Assembly (NCBI GenBank): GCA_017163975.1
Contig: JAFFSR010000004.1
Location: 2,232,001 to 2,296,000 of the forward strand
Direction: 5' to 3'
DNA length: 64,000 nucleotides
From: Anastatus disparis
Taxonomy: Eukaryota > Arthropoda > Insecta > Hymenoptera > Eupelmidae
The notes below the pieces were generated by a model that was given only the letters and a program-made list of their open reading frames with translations, did not search any database and had not been told where the DNA came from. Positions 27,967 through 39,788 of this stretch are shown one piece after another (position 1 is the first letter of the stretch; every line of letters begins with the position of its first letter). Made by a program: the position numbers and the translations under genes.

Positions 27967-28158
27967 TTGATGGATGTATCTCACAGGTGGAGGGCGATTC
28001 ATTTCACCATAGAAAAGACACCAAGTCATATTACTCAAAATTTTTCAGAGTACACTCCTCTTCTTCCACCTAATAAAAAGGTGAAGGATGAGAAAACAAC
28101 ATGGAAAGAGTATTATGAAAAATGTAAACCATCTAAAGATATAAGATATAAAAAGTGA
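27967..28158 (+). CDS. unrecognised 63-codon frame (doubtful)
   Basis: A short frame ends FSEYTPLLPPNKKVKDEKTTWKEYYEKCKPSKD... (given here only in part). Its Pro/Lys-rich, non-AT-biased composition looks more coding-like than neighbouring frames, and it could be a scrap of a Polinton-linked or host exon. No domain is recognised, and no splice context is clear. Confidence 0.25.
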   Translation: MMDVSHRWRAIHFTIEKTPSHITQNFSEYTPLLPPNKKVKDEKTTWKEYYEKCKPSKDIRYKK

Positions 28159-28479
28159 TAAAGTATTTAATTAAGTAGATAAGAATGGGAACTGGGCCTG
28201 AAAAAAACACCACGTTGATCCTAGCTCGCGGAGCAGTTGCTACCCAGCAGCCGGCAGCCAGGTCCTCGCCGCTCGATCAGCTGTTATCATTTCTAGATCA
28301 ATCAGCTGTTTTATCATCAAATACCATGTAAAAACATCGCATAGGTGAATTAGAATCGGTCCCCACACCCCAAATAATCTCTATCTTACTTAAAGTGAAA
28401 AAATATAATAATAAAAAGCTTCACCGATACACGTGGTTGGTTCCCTCACCAAAAAACCCTAAGCCGGTTCTGCATCAAC

Positions 28480-28565
28480 TAATACAGAAATGACTGCCGC
28501 TTCTAAATCAAGTGATACAGAAACGGCTGCCGTTTCTAGATCAGTTGATCCAGAACCAGCTTAGC
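28480..28565 (+). repeat. 33-bp repeat, two and a half copies, in a short open frame
   Basis: ACAGAAATGACTGCCGCTTC... and ACAGAAACGGCTGCCGTTTC... are successive 33-bp units, followed by a partial third, encoding eleven-residue TE-x-x-AA/V-S-x-S-x-D repeats up to TAG. The surrounding 28190-28640 is GC-richer than its neighbours and may be a fragment of an unidentified element. Confidence 0.5.
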
Positions 28566-28685
28566 TTATCTACTTGTATACTTTTTTTAAGGTTGATGAT
28601 CTCCGAATCTATGAGCTGTAAAAAAAACGCCAAATAAAAACTAGCTCACTACAGCAGCCTAAAGGGCTGCTATGGCTTGTACCTA

Positions 28686-28780
28686 GGGCTTTGCATCGTG
28701 AAGCGATGCAAGGCATGCAAACAGCTTTGCTTTTTGCATATAAGACACGAGCGACGACAATCGCGCTTTGCGCTCGCTCT
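28686..28780. repeat. cluster of short GC-rich palindromes
   Basis: TTGCATCG(TGAAG)CGATGCAA forms a perfect 8-bp stem near 28691. A second stem joins GAGCG near 28751 to the CGCTTTGCGCTCGCTC segment at about 28765-28782. These stand out in AT-rich surroundings. Confidence 0.6.
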
Positions 28781-28874
28781 TCAAAATAAATTTTCTTTCT
28801 GATGATAAATGAATAAATTTTTTCGATAAAATAAATGTATCATCAAGAAAAAAATTTTTCTTCATAAATAATTC

Positions 28875-29200
28875 ATTTAAGAGCAGGTCGAGTATATCTG
28901 TCCTTTTTTAATCAAAGAATTGATTTGTTTACGAAAACTAATAATTTTAGCAAAGAATAAAGAGAAAGTCGCATCTCGTATCAAAACAGACAATATTTTT
29001 ATTGATAAGAAAGAATTGATTTTATCGTTTCGTTTTCAAGAAAACCTTGAAAAACTTAAAACATAGAGGCTAGGATAAGCAATTTAGTTTTTCAAGGTTT
29101 TCTTGGAAACTCTCTTTATTTTTTTCTTAAGCTATTAGTTTTTGCAAAAAATTAATTCTTTGATTAGAAAAGGACGCAGATACGTGACCTCCTCTTAAGA
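28875..29200. mobile_element. foldback (long inverted repeat) element A
   Basis: Left arm from ATTTAAGAGCAGGTCGAGTA (28875) through CCTTTTTTAATCAAAGAATT and AAACCTTGAAAAACTT; right arm is the imperfect reverse complement ending AATTCTTTGATTAGAAAAGG...CCTCTTAAGAGC near 29198. Arms are about 130-150 bp with one interruption (28975-29030). No coding capacity. The target duplication is not evident. Confidence 0.8.
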
Positions 29201-29224
29201 GCATGACGAAGCTGCCCGCCTTCT

Positions 29225-29560
29225 AATAATATTTCCAATCCTAACTTATGAATAAACGATGCGTTTAATAGAGTTTTTTTGCTACAAAGAAAAAATTTGT
29301 AAGATTAAACTCTAGTGCGGACAACTCAAGAAATCCACCAAAATATTATACATACAAAGTTATAATAAAAACTCTCAATGTATCGTATTTTAAGGTTAGG
29401 TTTGTCGAGTTTGATATTTAATTTCCAATCCAAGCTCATAAAACAATAACAAGTCCAAATGATTTTTTATTTTAACAAAAATTATTGTATTAATATAGCT
29501 TTAGTGCGGACAAGTCATTATATTTGTTTAATTTATGAATTTAAAAAGATGTTGATAAAA
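29225..29560. repeat. degenerate direct repeat, spacing about 190 bp
   Basis: ATTTCCAATCCTAACTTATG (29231) and ATTTCCAATCCAAGCTCAT (29421) each precede, after about 100 bp, the shared CTAGTGCGGACAA / TTTAGTGCGGACAAGTCA. Between them the sequence is AT-rich and diverged. No gene is seen. Confidence 0.55.
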
Positions 29561-29605
29561 TATAAAAAGCAAAACTCGATTGCTGCAGCTCCGACATCCC
29601 GTTAA

Positions 29606-29980
29606 GGAGATGTAAAATGGATACTACACCTGTACTCATAAATATTTACTATCTTTTTATTTTATTGCAAAATTTAAAAAAAATAAATGCTTTAGCTTGT
29701 AGTACGTACCATGAAGATTATTCAGTTAAATTTTTAAATCAATTCATTCATTAGTTTCTCAGAATTTTAGATTTCTTGTACAAAATCTAAAAATTTTAAT
29801 ATGTAATATTGGAACCCAAATTTCCGAAAAACTAATGAATGAATTTATTTGAAAATTTAACTGAATAATCTTCATGGTAAACACTACAAACTAAAGCATT
29901 TCTTTTCCTCAAGTTTTGCAATATGATGAAAAAATAGGCCAAATTCATGAGTACAGGTGTAGTGTCCGTTTTACATCCCC
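29606..29980. mobile_element. 375-bp foldback element B with TTAA flanks
   Basis: Two arms of about 165 bp (left GGAGATGTAAAATGGATACT..., right ending TTTTACATCCCC) are roughly 85% complementary over their whole length, with a central loop of about 40 bp near 29790. TTAA lies at both ends (29602-29605 and 29981-29984), suggesting a piggyBac-type target duplication like the MITE in the LINE, although the terminal sequences differ. Confidence 0.85.
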
Positions 29981-30496
29981 TTAAGTATTTACTTAATAAT
30001 GTGGATATCGCCTTTTTACATTTGCACGGCAGCACTCTAAGCGCAAATCGTTACTATGTCTTACTAAATCAAAATTATTAGGCGTGTAATGTCTCATTTT
30101 GAAGCTTAAAATAATAACTATTAATTGAATAATAAAAGGTTTATTACGAACAACCATTCAAAAATGCTAGGGAATTTAAGAAAGTGTTATAAGTAAACTT
30201 ACCTAATTATTCCTGGTACGAAATATTAGGACAAGTTTAATACCAATTTTTATCGATTATATATTATAAATAAATTTTTCTTCATATCTTAGCCGAAAAT
30301 TCGTGTTTCTGCTAGATCAACAGGTAGAGAAACTCAGAATTTCTGCTGGGTGAGACGACATCTATCGTAACTAACGCAGCACTGACAACCCAATGCAGAA
30401 AACTTTCAATGGCCGCCAGACGCTGGCGCCGTCTAGGCCAATAGCAACAGCTGTTGCTGTTATAACCTTACTCGAAGTTCTTAAACATGAATTCTA

Positions 30497-30527
30497 AAAT
30501 GTAAATACACACAATGTATTTACATTT
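30497..30527. repeat. perfect 13-bp hairpin
   Basis: AAATGTAAATACA and its exact complement TGTATTTACATTT are separated by five bases. Confidence 0.8.
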
Positions 30528-30699
30528 AAAAATCACATGAATCTTTTTAATACTTTTCTTGTCGGTTTTTTATGTTGATGCTGTGTTATATGTGTGTGTG
30601 TGTGTATGTGTTAATTTTTATACGTAATACATCGTTATGAAATACATTACGTATAAAATATTGACAACAATGTTTAAATAGTGTTAATTTTTCGATTTA

Positions 30700-31400
30700 T
30701 TATTTACATTTTTTAGTAAATTTTTATATGCAGCATTTTTATTTTTTTTAGATTTATCATTTGTATTTGTTTTTTGATTCATAATTCGTATTTTTTTTTA
30801 TTTATCATTTGCAATTGCTTTTTAATTCATAATTCGTATTTTTTTAGATTTATCATTCGCAATTGTTCTTAGTTGCATTTAATAATTTATATTTATAATT
30901 CATATTTTTGATGAATATTTAGATTTATCATTCGTTTAATAGCGATAATTTATATTTATCTAATCTATAATTTATATAATTTATATTTATAATTCATATT
31001 TTTGATGAATATTTAGATTTATCATTCGTTTAATAGCGATTCATAGGTTATATTTTTTGCGTATAATGTGTCATTTTGCATTTTTTAGTGTTTAATTTTT
31101 TAAATTTATTATTCATATTTTTTGATAAATTTTTATATTTATCATTTTTATTTTTTTTAAGATTTATCATTTGTATTTATTTTTAGATTCATAATTCGTA
31201 TTTATTTTTAGAATCATAATTCGTATTAATTTTTAGGTTCATAATTCGTATTAGTTTTTAGATGTATCATTTGTATTTATTTTTAGATTCATCATTAATA
31301 TTTCTTTAGATTTATCATTTGTATTTGTTTTTAGATTTATCATTAATATACATTTAGATTTATCATTTGTATTTTCGGTAAACCCTTAGATTTATCATTC
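30700..31400. repeat. degenerate tandem repeat TTTAGATTTATCATTTGTATT
   Basis: About 20 imperfect units built from TTTAGATTTATCATTYGTATT and the variant TTTAGATTCATAATTCGTATT fill the core of the 1.3-kb element. There is also a longer direct duplication of about 90 bp (near 30880-30950 and 30975-31045) with ATTTAGATTTATCATTCGTT. Confidence 0.8.
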
Positions 31401-31625
31401 GTGATTTTTAAAGTGTATTTGAATTGAGGTGCGACGCGCGCCTTTGAATTTTGTTCAGAGCTGGCCCGCAGATGGCGCGTGAGCAAATCAGAAAGAAAAT
31501 TCATGGCCGCGCGCTGTCGTCAGCTGGTATATCCACACGCATGACATTTTTTTAGATTTATTATTAATTAGCGTGGCGAATTTTCGGCTAGCTATGAAGA
31601 AAAGTAGTATTATCCACTCAGACAT

Positions 31626-31709
31626 AAATTAGATCAACCTGCCGTGCGTTTGTCTCTCTCGGCTTCGCCTCGAGAGACAATTCTACGCACGGCAGAAAGA
31701 TCTAATTTC
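31626..31709. repeat. strong GC-rich hairpin
   Basis: AAATTAGATC...CTGCCGTGCGTTTGTCTCTC pairs with GAGAGACAA..ACGCACGGCAG...GATCTAATTT around the loop GGCTTCGCCT. The combined stem is about 30 bp with small bulges. It directly follows the 1.3-kb TIR element. Confidence 0.85.
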
Positions 31710-33696
31710 TGCCCTCGTAGATAAATATACTATTCCTTGATATTTATGAATAAATGTAATAAATTAAATTGGCATAGATAATTTAAAAAATTTCTTGTTA
31801 ATTAAATCATATGCAAAAGAAACAATAAATAAATCATCACGCGATTAAATTCACATGTGTATCGCACTTATAAATATATATAACTTTCAACTTCAACAGC
31901 GTGTGTATACAAGCAAAAGGCATATAATAATAAAGCAAAGTAAATAGAATACAAAGTGAGTGTATAGGTGCATATTGAGAGGGATGAATTATATCGTCGC
32001 TGTTAAGGTAAAGTTCGGTAGTCAAACCCTTATGGAATGCAATTAACGTTTACTATATACCCTGCTGTATTATATGTATATACATGGTGAGCTCTCGCGT
32101 GCCCGCGCCGCGCCACCTTATTGTCCATACTTGATTATATTAAAAGTTTAAAAGCATTGAAGCTCTATTGCAAAGCTCTATCCCTTTTCCCTATATATTT
32201 TCTATGTTCATTGTTGTTTTATATTGGAAAATTCACAGTGAAAGATATGTACTCCTCTTAGTTTTTTCTCTTTAGGTTTTTTTTTTTATTTTTAATACGG
32301 ATACATCGATTTATCTGGTTTTAAAATTTTTTGTGTTGGGAATTTTTTTCTATTTTTTTTTTATCGATTTCGCGAGGAATTATTGAAGTTGCACTTTGTC
32401 CAATTGTTCGTATACTCACATTGTGCAATGTTGAATCAATTTTTTTTCTATAATTTTCGATTCTTTTTTAGAGATGATAAAGCGAAAACGTAATTTCTAG
32501 AAATTCAGTGCCAATTACATCAATCGATATATTACTTTTGGCTAGTCCGTTGAAATAAAAGTTTTTAATGGCTTATAAATGAAATTTTATTTAATTGATA
32601 AGAATTCGTTACTGACAAATATATTTTACATTATTTAAATAAATAATTTCAAAGTCGTTAAGAATATTTTTAATTTATTGCTCAATTATTTTTTTATTAT
32701 GATAAAATTAGTATTTGATATATTAAAAGTTAAAACAATAAAATAGACATTAAATTACTAATAAGTAGAACTATACATTTTTTTCTTTCTCCATGATAAA
32801 ATTACTTTAAAATTTTGACTTTGAAATGTAAAGTGAAGAATTTTAAATATTCGAAACTAATATTAATTATTAAAAAGAAATTTAATTATTAAGTTACCTT
32901 TAGAGTTTTCAAAATTCAGGTGCAGTATTGACACTTTTTTACTTTGGGGTTTCAAAACAATAAGTCCTTTTCATTAAAAAAAAATTCTTGCTTTTTCCTT
33001 CATAAATATTTTCAAAAAAATAACGTTTGTTGTATAAAAAACTCTTAGAAAATAATACTTTTAATGTAAACGCTCCTTTGATAATGGCTACTCAAAATAA
33101 CTTTTCGATAACCGTAATTATGTATGTTTAGAATAAAATAATTTTTTTTAAATATTTTTTATTTATTTAGAAATTTAAGGTGCAAGAAATGTAATCATTT
33201 TTAATTCATGCTAAAAATAAATAATAAATATCAAAAAAATACTTGAGCGGACTGTCATTCCTTTCCTTACAATTATTGCACATTAAATTATTAGCGAACC
33301 TACAACTAGTTTTATTCATTGAATTAATCACTTCAATGGACATTATATTTAATCAAATATAATATTAAATTTTTTTTCATAATAATGCAATGATTTAAAA
33401 AAAAAATATTTTTTATTTATACAGGTGACAATATGTAACAATTTTTTACATTCACTTGCATAATGAGAAAACGTTTTGTGGTTAAGGTAAAAAGGAGCTC
33501 TACATTTTAGTATTCACATTCTAAATACAGCGTTCTTTTTCTTTAATTAAAGCTGGAAGTTCTGTATGAATTCTTTACTCATTTATTAGACATTATGACA
33601 TAACGTCTTTTCACAAAAGTTAAATTTCAACTATCTATACATTAAGAATTTCAAGAATTTATTTCTACTCTTTCCCCTCTTACTTATATTTTTATA
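31710..33696. other. AT-rich DNA, no gene seen
   Basis: Only short frames with AT-driven composition occur. A GC-richer island lies near 32085-32130 (GTGAGCTCTCGCGTGCCCGC), which could be a promoter-like or regulatory patch. Confidence 0.6.
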
Positions 33697-33882
33697 TTTT
33701 TTTTTAACACTGTATTTTTGCTATCATTGCGATGCTAATTAGTAACGGAGGTCGTCAATTTGTTTGTGAATAAAGCACATGAAAATGTACAGTGATGCTT
33801 GTATCAATCGGCCGACAGCGAGATTCAAACTTAGGGCCTCGAGATTACGAATCCATCGTTCTACCGATGAGCCACTGAAGCC
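33697..33882 (-). mobile_element. tRNA-derived SINE, copy 1
   Basis: On the minus strand: a tRNA-like head with A box (TGGCTCATCGGTAGAACG), an anticodon-arm-like ATTCGTAATC, B box (GTTTGAATCTC), then the shared body CGATTGATACAAGCATCACTG...CATGTGCTTTATTCACAAAC...TTAGCATCGCAATGATAG and a tail ending GTTAAAAAAAA. The head is tRNA-derived, but its exact parent tRNA cannot be fixed. Confidence 0.85.
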
Positions 33883-35897
33883 TGTATGAATACTTTACCT
33901 TTACATCGATTTGGTTACTGTTATCGTTCTGTAGATAGTATTATATTCATCATGTAAATTATTCTAAGATCATTATTAACGTCTTTTTTATTTTTTCATT
34001 GAAAGCGCAAATCAAGGCGCTAAATATAAATGAATTTTTATATAGACATTACTAGAGTTTCTAAAAAATATAGATATCTATTAGGCATGAATAACAATAA
34101 CGTTAAAAATTACAAAACACGATGTTAGCGTAGTCACAGGCTGACATTATAGCAAAAAATTACTATGTTAAATAGTAAAATTTACAAGAAAAATGGGAGT
34201 TTTTATTATATTTCTAGTAAATTTTAGTATATAACACGATAATTTTTTGTCATGATAGCAGCCTGCAACTAAGCAACCATTGTACCTTGTAATTTTTACG
34301 AGAACATTTTTCCAATCGCATAAAGCAGACACAAAAAACAAGACAGAAATGAACTTGTTAAATTATATTTAATTAACTTTCAATAAAAATACAAATATTT
34401 TGTCAAACTAATCTATCCTCTTTTAAAAAAGTGATGGATAAATTCTGTCATCACGATAAGACAGTTTTGAGTGGTTAAAATAAAACAAGTGACGAAAATT
34501 TGAAATTTAGAATAAAATTTTGAAATTTCAATGAATTATGTTAACTAATAAACAAATAAAACAAGGCGCGCGCAGTGCGCTTAAAATTGCTACTGTAAAA
34601 AATTTAATAAAATTGATGATGAATACATTTATATGGTCACAGCTTGAGAAAACGTGAAAACTAAAACAAAAAAGTGAGTTTCATTTTTAACAAAATTCAC
34701 ATATTAAAATAGAAAACAATAATCTATTCATTAAAGATTTTCATCATTTACTATCTATTTCACGAAGCTATATGTCCATCGACTTGATCTTGTTTTCTTC
34801 TTTTGTTTTGAATTTAAAATCTATGAAGACAATTTTAAAGCTATAAGGATAAAATGAAACAATAAAGTCGTATTCTCCCATCTGACGGTAAGGAATCTAA
34901 AAAAAAATAAAACAGAAATTCTCTTATAAGACGAATAATAATGATCGACAATATCACTAAATGCTTTATTCGAACCCAAACAAACATTTTTATTCAATTA
35001 AAGCTAAAGCAAGTAAAATGTCATTATGTATAAGATGTCTAAAGATTTTTTTTATGAACGAATAAGTGTAAAAATAACATAGCATCAACAAAGAATATAG
35101 ACGTATATAGAAAAGCAGACGCGTACAAAATTTTGAGGCAAGTTATCCCTCCAGCTTTTACATTGTTAGTATATCCATATATTAGTACTATAAGGCTGTG
35201 TATAAGCGGGGATAGATTCCTAAAGTTGCCTCACTTCCTGTTCGTTCTGCGATTCTATCCATGTCTATATTCGTTGTCATTACAGACGAAATTATAAATG
35301 ACTAATCATAGGCAAACTTATAAATAAATTTCTCTGTGATTATTTATTTTTTTAAATCTAGACTTTAAAATAACCATATATTATTGTATCCATTTTATTC
35401 ATTAACATATTAGTTTTTTTAACGTCATTGAATTAATGTGATAATTCTTTAAATAAAAAATTTTTTTTTTAAGTAGTCATCATATGGTTGCTTTTAATTA
35501 ATTTTTACGCTTGTTCTTCGATGAATTTTATAATTATGTATTTGATTTACATTGAATATTTTGGGAATTCTCCAATAATAATAAATAAAGTAGCGAAATT
35601 AGCCGCTAAGTTTATGTAGTTTTTAAATTTCTTCGAGAATCAATACGTGGTGATCGATAAAGTCTTAGAATAATTAATTACGAATAATAACTTAGGTAGA
35701 TTCATTATAAATAATTAACTTTAAAATGTTCCACTTGAATGCATGTCGATTGGGTATACGCGCAATCGAACAAATTTTCGTAGAATTGCTTTCACCCACA
35801 ATTAATCCTCTAGAATTCAAAGCTGTTGCTTTTAAAAGATGCATTTATATTTGCAGTGGATTTGCCAAAGGACTTAGTGCGTAAATATTTCTTTTTG
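33883..35897. other. AT-rich DNA, no gene seen
   Basis: Contains a GC island GGCGCGCGCAGTGCGCTT near 34565 that recurs in similar form near 52375. A slightly GC-richer unique patch lies at 35130-35290. Confidence 0.6.
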
Positions 35898-36076
35898 GCT
35901 TCACTGTATTTATATACTATCATTGCGGTGCTAATTAGTTATCCAGGTTTTCAACATGTTTTGTAATCAAAGTACAGTAACGTACGATGATACTTGTACA
36001 AAGCGGACGAAACCAGGATTTAAACTCGGGTCATTGAAATACGAATTTATAGTTCTATCGATTGAGCTACCAAAAA
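35898..36076 (-). mobile_element. tRNA-derived SINE, copy 2 (diverged)
   Basis: Same body (CTATCATTGCGGTGCTAATTAG) and tRNA-like head (GGATTTAAACTCGGGTC, GTTCTATCGATTGAGCTACC read on plus). The most diverged of the seven copies. Confidence 0.8.
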
Positions 36077-37275
36077 CTTTTATTTATAAATTTTTATTAT
36101 ATTATAAAAATCATGATATAAAATACCAAAAAATCTAAGGATGTTAATGGTGCATATTAGCATAGTATTATTAAATATATTTTTAAATAATGCCAAATTT
36201 TATACAAAGTTTAATTACTAATAAAACATATAAAAATCAATTAAGAAAATTATCTCAAAATATTAATATTTTTTTAGGAATTGGAAAAAAAGAACTTAAT
36301 CTAATTAACTAATTTAAAGCTCTGGATTTCTGTCAATAATTGATGTCCAAGCAGAAGAAAATAAAATTAAAATTGCAAACAAACCTAAAATAAAAATCTT
36401 CAATCATATCTAGCAAGTAAAATGGTAAAAATAAAAGTTATCGTGCAAACACCTGCATATTAGCCTATAATCATAATTCATTGGATGTAGGTGTGTTCGC
36501 GAGAGCAAACATAATACACATCATCTTGTCGCGTGTTCTATATATATATATAATGGATAATATTCTCATTTGAACTAAATCATACGTATATATGTATATA
36601 TCCGTATGTATAATAAGTGTCATTTTCAAGGAGTGTCGCAAGTATGTGTATATGTGTCTATCGTGTATAGAGAGAAGCACGTGACATAAGCGTGATTCAT
36701 GTTCTGTTTATTAGCTTAATTGGAATAACGTATACAATGAAGTTATTAAAACAAGAATAAACTTTTTCGAGAGTTCGCTGACTTTATTATGCTTAGTGTC
36801 AATAAAACTTGGATTAATTGATTTTAATTGTTGATGTAGGAAGATAGTTTTTCTTAATGAAATATTTGAATGGAAGTTTAAGTTATTTTGTTTTTTGTTG
36901 GATTAATTTATTTGTATCGTTTGCTAAAGTACATAAATGGAAAAATTATGTGAGTCAAGATTTTGTTTGTTTTTGCTTTTCAAGGCACATATTTCTTTTG
37001 TTGATTTGGGTCATGGTATTTTTTTATGGCATGCAATTCGATGTGTTTCAATCAAAATTTGTTTTTGGATTTTGAAGATTTTTTTTTTTTTTTTTTTAAA
37101 TAATAAGACTAAAATATTTGGAATTATTTTTATTTATTCTCCTTTGCATGATTTCCCATTTATGAAAAAGATCATTACATTTTAATTTACATCTTTTTGA
37201 GAAAGTTTAGTGTTTAGTCAAGACCTTTATGAAAAAATCAAGCATTTCTCGCAATACTGGTTAACTTATTTTTAT
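36077..37275. other. AT-rich DNA, no gene seen
   Basis: Only AT-driven short frames occur; a T run of about 18 lies near 37079. Nothing recognisable. Confidence 0.6.
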
Positions 37276-37467
37276 TTTTTTTTAACGTCACTTTTACGCT
37301 ATCATTGCGATGCTAATTAGCAACGAAAGTCATCAGTGTATTTAAGAATAAAGAACATGTAACACACAGTAGTGCTTGTATCAACCGGCTTTCAAGAGCA
37401 CGATTCGAACTTGGAACCTGGAGATTATACGAATCTATCGCTCTACCGATTGAGCCACTGATGACCG
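37276..37467 (-). mobile_element. tRNA-derived SINE, copy 3
   Basis: Begins TTTAACGTCAC (tail) and ends at GAGCCACTGATGACC (head). B-box ACGATTCGAACTTGG and A-box CTCTACCGATTGAGCCA are read as complements. Confidence 0.87.
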
Positions 37468-38559
37468 CTAACTTCAACTTATATTTAATCATTTTTTTAA
37501 AATACGTGTAATTTATGTTTATTTACTGCTCTAATCGTTGCAATCATCAAATTTTTATACATTGTATTTATTAATATTTTTAAAGATCACATGGTATTTT
37601 TTGGGTTGATTTAAATTGATGACGAGTTGATCAGTAATTTTATTTTGGGTTTATAAAAAATGATAGTTCCATTATAACATTTCAAAAATAAAAGCTATTT
37701 TTCTATCTCAAGAGCTTATTCTAAATTTTTAAATTGCTTTAACTTTTTTCTTTTTAATTTTTCATGATTTTAAAGCTTCCATAATCAAAAGCTTGCAACT
37801 TATACTTTTTTTCATTTTTTTTTAAATAAAATTTTTAAAATTTTATAAAAATTAGCTTAAGCTTTATTTAGTATACATAGCCAATCATATATTTAAGTGC
37901 TTTACTTTTTCCGGTCACTACTTTTTTATATGCAATTTGCATTAAATTTATCTTACGAAAATTGCTTATAAAATTTGTTTTTATATTATTAGAATAAATT
38001 AGTTTGATCAATAAAAAAGTTCTTAATTACATTATAATTTAAAACTTAATAAAAAAAGAGTAAACAATAAATCACCCATTTAATTCATAAGCATACACAA
38101 CATCTTTATCAGAGATCTAAAAAAAGTCAATTGCTTCAAGAAACGCGAATTCGACATGCTTATTCTAAACGTATTTATGAATGTGGCATAAAATTTGCTT
38201 ATCATTGATAAACCGTATAAAAAAGAATTATAACTTATAAATTGGTAAACGTAAATTAAAATTATTTTGTGCATATTAATTTCTTAAATCATCTTAAATC
38301 GAAATCTTCATGGTACAATTCACGTAAAAATATCAATACTGAATAAATAATAAATTAATAAATCTATTTCTTCTACCGCAAAAAGGTCGTTAATTGAATT
38401 TTCATTACCTTTAAAATTCGCGTGTGTAAACGTCCGTATCGAAAATCCATTAATAATATCTTCATCTTACCTTGCGTTACATATCTTAATTCCAAAGTCA
38501 GCAGTAACAATCTTTCAAACATTTGTTAAAAAAAAGAAAGAGAAAAGATAAAAACTAAA

Positions 38560-38596
<37 letters not shown>

Positions 38597-38900
38597 AATG
38601 TACATGGATGCATAACAATCAGTTCTTTTCCTTATCGCGAGCATATATCTGCGTGTTGAATATCAAGAAAGTCAATTACCATAAGTCGCGCGAAACGTGA
38701 ATTCGTCATGCCGTCAAAATTCCATTTCCAATAGTTTGAAAATTCGCATATACATACACATATAACGATAGAATATATGTAAATTTTCAATTTTTAGATT
38801 ATCGTTATTATTATTATCATATGCATTTATAAGATATCGAGTTGTTAGATCAGCTAAGAAAATAATTTGAAGCTTTTGTAATGTATACAGAATTTTATGT

Positions 38901-38965
<65 letters not shown>

Positions 38966-39700
38966 CGTTTTAGCGTGTGGCGCCAAAGTTGCAAGCGTGA
39001 CTGTTCATACAATGCGATAACGTCTTATGGATTATCGACGAATATAAGACGCCTTGGGTGAACTGAGTTTTCGAAGATCAGCAAAACAATGTTTGCAATA
39101 AAATTGTCTCTATATATATGCACGTTAGTATATACACCCGTAAATGTGTATAAATTTGTGTTTATATGTGTAAGTGTGAAATTTCATGTTCATGTGCAAG
39201 TGCAAGATTGTGATGTGCGCGCACGCAAAGATTCATATTAAATGTATGTTTATATTAGCAAGAATGCGTGTCTGTATATTTGAATGTATTTGTATATATA
39301 GTAGATATGTATGATGATATATATATGTATGTATGTATGAACACGTGTGAGTAGATAAGAATGAATCCGTTTACCTGAGCCTAAAAGCAATGGTGTGATA
39401 AGAGGATGAGTGAAATTGATTTTGCATGTCAAGCGCATAAAGTAAAGAAAGTGCTAGCAATACATGCGTTACTTTAGCCGATCATTTGAGGTTTACTTTT
39501 TTTTAGTAAATAACATTTGTTAAAATATTCAGAGAATGAAACATGTTAAATTATAATAATAATTATTTAACCAATTTTCAATCATCATTCATAATTAATA
39601 TTCGAATAATATAATAAAAAAAATTCAAGACAACGCGCGTAAATACGTTTTTTTGACATTATTATTGCAATCTTATGAAATATCGATTCTAGTTATTCTT
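37468..39700. other. AT-rich DNA with (TA)n tracts and TG-rich stretches
   Basis: (AT)n at 38562-38593 and (TA)n at 38904-38962. The stretch 39110-39360 is rich in TGTG/TATG steps with GCGCGCACGC near 39217. 38630-39070 is GC-richer than average. No gene is seen. Confidence 0.65.
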
Positions 39701-39702
39701 AA

Positions 39703-39705
<3 letters not shown>

Positions 39706-39785
<80 letters not shown>
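39706..39785. repeat. (TA)n microsatellite, about 40 units
   Basis: Uninterrupted alternating TA, 80 bp, the longest simple repeat in the window. Confidence 0.97.

Positions 39786-39788
<3 letters not shown>

Larger units (their letters stand above)
30276..31603. mobile_element. 1.3-kb element with 27-bp terminal inverted repeats
   Basis: TTCTTCATATCTTAGCCGAA... at 30279 and its inverted partner ending ...TTCGGCTAGCTATGAAGAA at 31602 match over about 27 bp with one indel. GC-rich subterminal blocks lie inside each end (30400-30470 and 31430-31530), and the middle is a degenerate tandem repeat. No transposase frame is present, so this would be a non-autonomous DNA transposon. The target duplication is not clear. 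Confidence 0.7.

Noticed and set aside
36857..37185. Hydrophobic short frames as membrane proteins
   Set aside because: Phe/Leu/Ile-rich frames follow directly from T-rich DNA; no start context, splice sites or homology.
38714..38986. Tyr-Ile repeat protein on the minus strand
   Set aside because: It is the translation of the (TA)n microsatellite.
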